DNA from: an uncultured bacterium
GTDB taxonomy: Bacteria; Cyanobacteriota; Vampirovibrionia; Gastranaerophilales; Gastranaerophilaceae
Reading direction: 5' to 3'
DNA length: 44,590 nucleotides
Assembly: GCA_949294395.1 (NCBI GenBank)
Contig: CASFGU010000052.1
Location: 1-44,590, forward strand
A program made the translations under genes and the position numbers. Positions 39,287 to 44,590 of the stretch are shown here, piece after piece; positions within the stretch are counted from its first letter, which is position 1, and each line of letters begins with the position of its first letter. The notes under the pieces were generated by a model. The model was not told where the DNA came from and searched no databases. It saw only the letters and a list, made by a program, of their open reading frames with translations.

Positions 39287-40424
39287 ACAGGTTTGAAATC
39301 CCTGCAACGAAAAATCCCATAACCCCGATACTGAAAAGATACGGAACACCGGCAATAAGAACCTTTTGTTTTGCAAGCTTTTTAAACTCACCCTCAACCT
39401 TTGTACCGTTCTTTTTCGCGAGATTTTTTGCAATTTCTTCCAGCCTGTCGAACGTTGGAGTGTTAAGATTTTTGTCAATGGTTTCTTTGCATTTTCCTGT
39501 TTTTTGAAGCAGCTTTTTAAACCCTTTTTCAAAAAGTTCGCTGCCTGTTATTATGTAAAAGCCGACAATCGGGTATCTGAAAAGAGTTTCAAGAAAGTTT
39601 TGTTTTCCTCTGTCTTTTGAGGCGCCGAAATACCCTGCCCCGCCTATAAAAACACAGGAGGTAAGCTGCCCTTTGCTTAAAACGAGTTTGCCATTCTGGG
39701 ACGCAAAATCAATGCTTGCGTATTTGTCGAAAAATTTTCCGGCTTTTTCATTTTTTCTGAAAAGCTTTGAACCCGGAGCAAGAATAAGTTCAGACAAATT
39801 TTGAAGAAATTTTGAATTCTGCCCTCTTTTTGCAATCAAAGCTCCCAGCCCTAGGCAGCCGGCAAAAACCGCGCCCGCACGTTTTATGTTTTTGTAAGCG
39901 CTTTTTTCTACTTTTTTCTGTTTTGCTTTATCTTCCGGCGATTTGTCAAGTGCGGCAATCGTATTAAAATCACCTTTTTTAAAGACCTTCAGGGTAAAAA
40001 GGTTTTTAAAATAATTCAGTGTAAATTCTGTTAAAGGTATAAACATTGCAGTGAGCGCGATTGCGGCTTTTACCGGCAGAACCTTCTTGGCAGCAGGGCT
40101 TTTCATCTGCATCAAATCTTTTGCACTCATAGAAACCATTTCTTTTTCAGCCCTGTTAAGATTTTTTGAAAACGCTTTTCTGGCAATCTTTTCGCCGATT
40201 AAAGCCGGAGCAAAATACACAAGCGCACTCTCTGAAAGTTCAAGAACCGCATTTTCCGCTAAATCAGCCTTGCTCCTTGCAAAAGTAGCCTTCGGCACAA
40301 GACAGGTACCCGTATCCTGAATAAATCTTGAAGTCGAAAGCCCTGAAGCCTGTTCCTGTGAATTTACAAAACGTGCCGCGATTTTGAGGGGGTTGGATAA
40401 TGTATTTATTAAATTGGCCTGCAT
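39237..40424 (-). CDS. Multi-pass membrane protein of unknown function
   Basis: The protein (395 aa) has hydrophobic stretches at about 68-80, 120-145 (KAAIALTAMFIPLTEFTL), 185-200 (AGAVFAGCLGLGALIA), 260-275 (SCVFIGGAGYFGA), 290-302 and 365-385 (VLIAGVPYLFSIGVMGFFVAG in part), between basic loops. It resembles the protein at 32772 in style: basic, glycine/alanine-rich membrane segments and lineage-specific. ATG 40424 is preceded by AGAAAGG. A 144-nt leader with a terminator hairpin precedes it on the minus strand, so it is probably controlled by attenuation. Confidence 0.6.
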   Translation of the reverse strand: MQANLINTLSNPLKIAARFVNSQEQASGLSTSRFIQDTGTCLVPKATFARSKADLAENAVLELSESALVYFAPALIGEKIARKAFSKNLNRAEKEMVSMSAKDLMQMKSPAAKKVLPVKAAIALTAMFIPLTEFTLNYFKNLFTLKVFKKGDFNTIAALDKSPEDKAKQKKVEKSAYKNIKRAGAVFAGCLGLGALIAKRGQNSKFLQNLSELILAPGSKLFRKNEKAGKFFDKYASIDFASQNGKLVLSKGQLTSCVFIGGAGYFGASKDRGKQNFLETLFRYPIVGFYIITGSELFEKGFKKLLQKTGKCKETIDKNLNTPTFDRLEEIAKNLAKKNGTKVEGEFKKLAKQKVLIAGVPYLFSIGVMGFFVAGISNLFTKYRYQRDSQPSRVE

Positions 40425-40568
40425 AAAATTTTTAAACCTTTCTAAAAAACTAAAAAACCTGTACACAATTTATAGTACAGGTCTTTCATAAAAATTTTAT
40501 GCGTTATACACCTGTACTCTCTACAGGCGCCACCAGTTTCTATTCAGGTTTGATAAATTATTTCTCAT
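40425..40568 (-). promoter_or_regulatory. Candidate attenuator leader of the 40424 gene
   Basis: On the minus strand the leader contains hairpin 1, CCTGTA-GAGAG-TACAGG (40527-40511), and a terminator, ACCTGTAC/GTACAGGT (40482-40457) followed by TTTTT. The right side of hairpin 1 (GTACAGGT) can instead pair with the left arm of the terminator (ACCTGTAC), so the two folds exclude each other. The start codon lies 33 nt after the terminator. I match it to no known riboswitch class. Confidence 0.6.
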
Positions 40569-40574
40569 AAGTTT

Positions 40575-40603
40575 ACTATAAAAGTAACAAAAAATTTTGT
40601 CAA
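40575..40603 (-). promoter_or_regulatory. Consensus promoter for the attenuator leader
   Basis: On the minus strand TTGACA (40603-40598), 17 bp, TATAGT (40580-40575). The expected transcript starts near 40568. Confidence 0.8.
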
Positions 40604-40673
40604 GAGTAACGCTGAAACTTCTATTGCAAAGGCGCTTGATGTTGACTTAAATACATTAATCCCTTTAAAATAA
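40599..40673 (+). pseudogene. Remnant of an XRE-type regulator C-terminus
   Basis: The frame reads SNAETSIAKALDVDLNTLIPLK and then stops. IAKALDVDLNTL is the usual end of a Cro/CI helix-turn-helix domain. No start or N-terminal part is present; upstream sequence is the promoter of the minus-strand gene. It is a small decayed fragment. Confidence 0.45.
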
Positions 40674-40704
40674 AAAAGACCTCCCGAAACCCGAAAGGTC
40701 TTTT
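40674..40704. terminator. Terminator of pgk
   Basis: AAAAGACCT (40674-40682) pairs with AGGTCTTTT (40696-40704), 23 bp after the pgk stop on the minus strand. Confidence 0.85.
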
Positions 40705-40726
40705 ATTATTAAGTGTTTCAACCTGA

Positions 40727-41929
40727 TTACTTGTCATCAAGTGCTGCAACGCCAGGAAGAACTTTTCCTTCAATAAATTCTAATGAAGCGCCGCCGCCTG
40801 TTGATACGTGGGTGAAATCTTCAGCTTTGCAGAATTTTTTAGCTGCAGAAACTGAATCCCCGCCGCCGATTACAGAAACAGCGCCGTTTTTAGTTGCTTC
40901 AACAATTGCTTCCAGTACAGCTTTTGTACCGTCTGCAAATTTAGGGTTTTCAAATGCACCTACAGGGCCGTTCATCAGGATTGTTTTTGAATCTTTAAGA
41001 ACTTCTGCAAATGCTTTTCTTGATTCAGGACCTGCATCAACGCCTTCAAAGCCGTCAGGAATTTCGTCAATTTTTACGAATTTGTTTGTTCCGTTGCCTG
41101 AAAAATCATCTGCTGCAAGAACATCTGTTGCCATTACCAATTTGACGCCTTTGTCAGCAGCTTTCTTTTCAATAGCTTTTGCAACTTCAAGCTGGTCATC
41201 TTCGCAGATTGAGTTTCCGATTTTACCGCCGTTTGCTTTTACGAATGTATAAGCCATGCCGCCTCCGATAATAAGGTTGTCAACCTTATCAATCAAGTTC
41301 TCCAGAACACCGATTTTAGAAGAAACTTTAGCACCGCCAACAACTGCAGTAAACGGTCTTGTCGGATTGTCAAGTGCCTGTGAAAGGCATCTCAATTCTT
41401 TTTCCATCAACAAACCTGAAACAGCAGGTTTTAAAACTTTTGCGAGTTTAGCTGTTGAAGTGTGGTTTCTGTGTGCTGCGCCAAAAGCATCGTTTACATA
41501 GAAATCACCGAGTTTTGCAAGTTCGTTTGCAAAAGTCATATCATCGTCTTTTGCTTCTTCTGCTTTGTAGAAGCGGATGTTTTCAAGCAATGCAACCTGA
41601 CCGTCTTTCAGACCTTCAAGCGCTTTTTCAGCTCCTTCGCCTACAGGTTCTTTTACGAATAACACATCTTCACCGAGAACTTTTGACATGTATTTTGCAA
41701 CAGGTTCAAGTGAAAATTCAGTTTTCCACTCTCCTTTCGGTCTGCCAAGATGCGCCATCAAAATAATTTTAGCACCCTTTTCCTGCAATGCTCTGACTGT
41801 AGGAACAATTGCCTGAATTCTTGTGTCATCTGTTACGTTTTTGTTTTCATCAAGAGGAACGTTAACATCAACTCTGACTAACGCTCTTTTCCCTTTGATG
41901 TCGCCTAAATCTTTAATTGATTTTTTCAT
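40727..41929 (-). CDS. pgk: Phosphoglycerate kinase
   Basis: Pgk makes ATP from 1,3-bisphosphoglycerate in glycolysis. The 400-aa sequence is complete, with RVDVNVPLDENKNVTDDTRI (near 18-37), the substrate loop ILMAHLGRPKG, HRNHTSTA, LDNPTRPFTAVVGGAKVSSK, and the nucleotide-binding end MNGPVGAFE...GGGDSVSAAKKF...HVSTGGGASLEFIEG. AAGGAGAGG lies before the ATG. A promoter is seen at 41994-42022 and a terminator at 40674-40704, so it is a single-gene unit. Confidence 0.98.
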   Translation of the reverse strand: MKKSIKDLGDIKGKRALVRVDVNVPLDENKNVTDDTRIQAIVPTVRALQEKGAKIILMAHLGRPKGEWKTEFSLEPVAKYMSKVLGEDVLFVKEPVGEGAEKALEGLKDGQVALLENIRFYKAEEAKDDDMTFANELAKLGDFYVNDAFGAAHRNHTSTAKLAKVLKPAVSGLLMEKELRCLSQALDNPTRPFTAVVGGAKVSSKIGVLENLIDKVDNLIIGGGMAYTFVKANGGKIGNSICEDDQLEVAKAIEKKAADKGVKLVMATDVLAADDFSGNGTNKFVKIDEIPDGFEGVDAGPESRKAFAEVLKDSKTILMNGPVGAFENPKFADGTKAVLEAIVEATKNGAVSVIGGGDSVSAAKKFCKAEDFTHVSTGGGASLEFIEGKVLPGVAALDDK

Positions 41930-41993
41930 ATAGCCTCTCCTTTTGAATACCGGTCTAAATACCGGTAGTTCAATTTCTAATTACTGCATAATA

Positions 41994-42022
41994 ATCTTAC
42001 AAAAAAGATAATCTCTTTGCAA
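41994..42022 (-). promoter_or_regulatory. Promoter of pgk
   Basis: On the minus strand TTGCAA (42022-42017), 17 bp, TAAGAT (41999-41994). The short leader has the repeated unit ACCGGTATT twice (41947-41965), a possible operator. Confidence 0.6.
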
Positions 42023-42032
42023 ACAAAAAATA

Positions 42033-42065
42033 ACGCGCGGACTTTTTAATAAAAAGTCTGCGCGT
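42033..42065. terminator. Terminator of the GTPDLLP-repeat gene
   Basis: ACGCGCGGACTTTTT (42033-42047) pairs with AAAAAGTCTGCGCGT (42051-42065) with one G-U/A exception. It lies 63 bp after the 42128 stop on the minus strand. Confidence 0.8.
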
Positions 42066-42127
42066 CAGGTTTAGATTGATTAATAATCTGATAGTTTTAT
42101 TATTTATCACTCAAGGCCGCAAGCCAT

Positions 42128-42841
42128 TTATTTATCATTTTCCTCACGCCCGAGAGCTTTCTTTAATCCTTTCACAATTTCATCATTAATTTCAGGAATC
42201 TTGACATCGTCATTCTGTGGAGTAATACCTGCCTTTTTAACAAGATCTGCGTTTTGATTTTCTATTTCTTTTTTAGCTTCCATAGCTTCTTTGTACTCTG
42301 TTCTTGCAGGTTCAGGAAGTTTTGTCCAATCAAATTCTTTGCGCTGTGTTTCAATCCTATTCGGAAGCAGATCAGGAGTACCTCCTTTGTTATTAAAAAA
42401 CTCGCCATCCGGAACTATGAACGGAAGCTTGTCCGGAGTACCTCTTTTAAACATATCTTCCTCGGAAATCTTATCTGGAAGTAAATCAGGAGTACCTCCT
42501 GCGAACGGATCTATTTCTGTGATATTATAGTACTCATCGCCATTGTATTTCTCTCTGATTTCATTAACCTTCTTTTCCGCATCTGCATAAGACATACCGG
42601 ATGAGGATACTTTTTTATCTAACTCTGCTTTTGCCTCCTTTGCTTCCGTAGTTAGCTGTTCCAGTTTCACTCTGCAGCTCATAAGATCATCAAGACCTAT
42701 TTCCTTTTTATTTGAGGAACCCAGCAGTTTGCCGATGTCAATGTTAGTTGAATTATCAGACTTAATCCCTTTCTTTAAACCGCCGTTCAAATCCGCACGG
42801 TTAAATCTGACATCGCCGTTAAATTCGATACCTGTCATCAA
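42128..42841 (-). CDS. Protein with three GTPDLLP-type repeats
   Basis: The 237-aa soluble, charged protein starts MMTGIEFNGDVRFN (an aromatic-glycine motif at 6-9), has a coiled-coil-like stretch (about 55-100), then three short repeats: GGTPDLLPDKI (about 114), RGTPDKLPFIV (about 132) and GGTPDLLPNRI (about 153), then a helical C-terminus. The repeats are spaced about 18-21 residues. I recognise no family. They could be docking motifs for a repeated partner or a processing signal. ATG has AAGGAG at 7-10 nt; either of the two adjacent ATG codons could be used. Confidence 0.65.
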   Translation of the reverse strand: MMTGIEFNGDVRFNRADLNGGLKKGIKSDNSTNIDIGKLLGSSNKKEIGLDDLMSCRVKLEQLTTEAKEAKAELDKKVSSSGMSYADAEKKVNEIREKYNGDEYYNITEIDPFAGGTPDLLPDKISEEDMFKRGTPDKLPFIVPDGEFFNNKGGTPDLLPNRIETQRKEFDWTKLPEPARTEYKEAMEAKKEIENQNADLVKKAGITPQNDDVKIPEINDEIVKGLKKALGREENDK

Positions 42842-42932
42842 AATCTCCTTTCTCGTGTTTATACTCTTTTAAGCACACATTGCTTATGCTTTTAAAAAGT
42901 ATTTATCCCCGAAAAGATTGCCACACGCCCAC

Positions 42933-42957
42933 CCTATCCTATCCTATCCTATCCTAT
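42933..42957. repeat. Five tandem CCTAT units
   Basis: CCTAT is repeated five times without error, 92 bp upstream of the GTPDLLP-repeat gene on its promoter side. Confidence 0.9.
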
Positions 42958-43044
42958 TTCAGAGTATAATTGAACTTCAGGCAATTTCAAATTTATATTT
43001 ACATTTCGTTACAATTAGAGATTTACACATTTTTACACATGGAA

Positions 43045-43071
43045 AAAGCACCCCTTATAAAGGAGTGCTTT
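43045..43071. terminator. Terminator of the alcohol dehydrogenase gene
   Basis: AAAGCACCCCTT (43045-43056) pairs with AAGGAGTGCTTT (43060-43071) with one mismatch; it lies 20 bp after the 43091 stop on the minus strand. Confidence 0.8.
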
Positions 43072-43090
43072 CATAATATTTAACCTGACA

Positions 43091-44299
43091 TTATAAAGGT
43101 TTAATTGAATTTTTGTAAATTTCTCTCACAACCTCTCTGCCGTCGCCGCACGGTGAAATCTGTAAAAGTCCTTCTAGAGAAGGAGTTGCGTAGACTAAAT
43201 CTACAAGTTTGTCAACATCGGCATCAGAGAAACCTTCATCAGTTAATTTTTCGGTAACATCAACCGATTTAAGCCATGCCTGAACACCTTCTGCAGCTTT
43301 CAGATCTTCATCAGGCTCGCCTTTTAGCCCAGGAACAATCGGTGCAAGAATATCCGCTAAAATATGCGGTTTTTCTTTATAGATTTCTTTAATTACTGCC
43401 GGCAAAAGAATTGCAAGCCCCAACCCGTGTGCAAGTTCAGGTTTTACAGCGCTGAGCGGGTGTTCAAGTGCGTGAGTATAGTGAAGAAGCCCGTTATCAA
43501 AGCTTACACCGCCCATCATTGCAGCATAGGCAAGGAAGTATCTTGCTTCCAGATCCTCCGGATTTGCAATAGCTTTCGGAAGATATTTTGCAACAAGTTC
43601 AATAACCTGTTTTGCCAGAGAAATTGAATATGGCGAAGCGACAGCTGATGTTGCGGCTTCTACAACGTGGTTTACAGCATCAATTGACACGTATCTTGTC
43701 TGTTTCGGCGACAATTTTGTCATAAGCTGCGGGTCATCAATTGCAAACATTGGATAAATACAATCATAAGCGATAGCAGGTTTAAAGTTCTTTTTCAGAT
43801 TAGTAACAACAGCGAATCTGTTAGTTTCTGTGCCTGTACCGTGAGTTAAGTTAATAGATACAATCGGAGCGGCCTTTTCCGGAGCGAACTCAAAATCGTA
43901 AATATTTTCAGCGGTTTTATCCGGATATTCCAGAAGAATTGCAACAGATTTGCCGGCATCGGTAGGAGAGCCGCCGCCGATTGCGATAACGCCTTTTGCT
44001 CCGAAATCTTTTGCCATTTTAGCGGCTTCGTTAACGTGATCTGTTGTAGGGTTCGGTGTAACCTGTGCATAGTTAATATATTCTATGCCGTGGTCTTTTA
44101 AAGCTTTTTCCACGTAATCCCATGCGCCGGTTGCTTTGTAAGCATTGCGGCCCGACATTACAATAACTTTATCAATGCCTTTGTCTTTCAAAACTTTCGC
44201 AATATCGTCAATCTTTTTGATTGCACCAACACCAAAGTAAACTGTGGTTCTTGTGCGGATTTCTTTAATCTCGTTAATGTTAACATCCTTTTCCCACAT
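43091..44299 (-). CDS. Iron-containing alcohol dehydrogenase
   Basis: The 402-aa enzyme belongs to the group III (iron-dependent) alcohol dehydrogenases and should reduce an aldehyde to an alcohol with NAD(P)H. Markers are TVYFGVGAIKKI, GVIAIGGGSPTDAGKS (cofactor loop), NLTHGTGTETNRFAV, and the metal ligands D and H in SIDAVNHVVEA, HYTHALEHPLS and AHGLGLAILLP. Length and motif order are standard for butanol- or propanediol-type dehydrogenases. The substrate is not decided; ethanol formation in fermentation is the obvious role. AGAAAGGAGAG lies before the ATG. It has its own promoter and terminator. Confidence 0.95.
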   Translation of the reverse strand: MWEKDVNINEIKEIRTRTTVYFGVGAIKKIDDIAKVLKDKGIDKVIVMSGRNAYKATGAWDYVEKALKDHGIEYINYAQVTPNPTTDHVNEAAKMAKDFGAKGVIAIGGGSPTDAGKSVAILLEYPDKTAENIYDFEFAPEKAAPIVSINLTHGTGTETNRFAVVTNLKKNFKPAIAYDCIYPMFAIDDPQLMTKLSPKQTRYVSIDAVNHVVEAATSAVASPYSISLAKQVIELVAKYLPKAIANPEDLEARYFLAYAAMMGGVSFDNGLLHYTHALEHPLSAVKPELAHGLGLAILLPAVIKEIYKEKPHILADILAPIVPGLKGEPDEDLKAAEGVQAWLKSVDVTEKLTDEGFSDADVDKLVDLVYATPSLEGLLQISPCGDGREVVREIYKNSIKPL

Positions 44300-44451
44300 A
44301 GAAAACTCTCCTTTCTAATTCAGTATGGCTGCATTCGCATCTTACCATTCACAACGACAACCATCAGATATAAATTGCTTTCAGGCATAGTGCGGCTCTG
44401 CAGTTACTCTAAAATACCCGTATCCGGCCGGAACCGTTACGGAACATGGGT

Positions 44452-44480
44452 ATTATAGCGTTTTTTTGCATGCTTTGCAA
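44452..44480 (-). promoter_or_regulatory. Promoter of the alcohol dehydrogenase gene with a ~145-nt leader
   Basis: On the minus strand TTGCAA (44480-44475), 17 bp, TATAAT (44457-44452). The leader starts with a GC-rich palindromic stretch around CCGGCCGG (44425-44432), possibly an operator or hairpin. Confidence 0.7.
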
Positions 44481-44544
44481 GAGTATTCAAAAAGGGAATT
44501 CTATAAGCTTTCTATTTTTTATAACTTATGTATTATAATTTTAC

Positions 44545-44572
44545 TTGACAATTATAATATATATGTTATAAT
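44545..44572 (+). promoter_or_regulatory. Strong plus-strand promoter at the window edge
   Basis: TTGACA (44545-44550), 16 bp, TATAAT (44567-44572). It points out of the window, so the gene it drives is not seen. Confidence 0.7.
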
Positions 44573-44590
44573 ATAAATAATAAAATTTTA

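Noticed and set aside
40425-40568. A known riboswitch before the 40424 gene
   Set aside because: I compared it by eye with motifs such as ZTP, fluoride, c-di-GMP and preQ1 and found no fit; only an attenuator fold is claimed.

Overview
The window looks like a chromosomal segment of a low-GC bacterium with an outer membrane, most likely a gut Gastranaerophilales (Melainabacteria/Vampirovibrionia). The evidence is indirect. There is an outer-membrane porin and diaminopimelate epimerase, a pilin-like protein with the N-methylation segment FTLAEVLITLGIIG, and many lineage-type hypothetical proteins with a short aromatic-glycine motif (SFNG, SFSG, TFQG, EFNG) near the N-terminus. No rRNA and no complete tRNA is present, so the assignment is an inference.

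Positions 1-6334 are one end of an AT-rich integrative island. It holds a tyrosine integrase and a compact cluster of conflict/immunity-type genes: a deoxyribohydrolase-like (DRHyd) TPR protein, a ThsB-like TIR protein, a TIR protein with an unassigned C-terminal region, and a DUF3800 protein, followed by a small secreted protein. The island ends at 6314-6334 in a 21-base copy of a tRNA 3' end, followed by what looks like the tRNA's own terminator. The intact tRNA should lie to the left of the window. No canonical Thoeris ThsA effector is visible, so the cluster is a candidate TIR-centred antiphage or signalling system of non-standard composition.

Positions 6335-17160 hold a truncated gene, a TPR protein with a flavodoxin-like reductase, a small ribbon-helix-helix/XRE regulatory module facing an array of 11-bp operator-like repeats, an Orn/Lys/Arg-type decarboxylase divergent from a porin, an EF-hand protein, and a large FtsH-like protein with a damaged ATPase site and intact zinc-protease motif. 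Two repeat-rich intergenic regions (13013-13541 and 16630-17120) carry several dispersed palindromic families.

Positions 17161-25900 are core genes: recJ, dapF, rpsF-ssb-rpsR and der, ending in a pilin-like gene. Between der and the pilin lies a 12-G tract directly after a well-placed start codon, with about 440 bp of intergenic repeats kept open in the pilin frame.

Positions 25900-44590 contain an endonuclease IV-like protein, small lineage-specific proteins, a methyltransferase, an amidohydrolase, a short iron-type DtxR regulator with a DUF2023 gene under the same kind of operator, an ABC-F ATPase, a phosphopantetheinyl transferase, an alpha/alpha-barrel protein, a membrane protein behind a probable attenuator, pgk and an iron-containing alcohol dehydrogenase. 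A recurring feature is the start codon placed 6 nt after a -10 box, suggesting frequent leaderless transcription.
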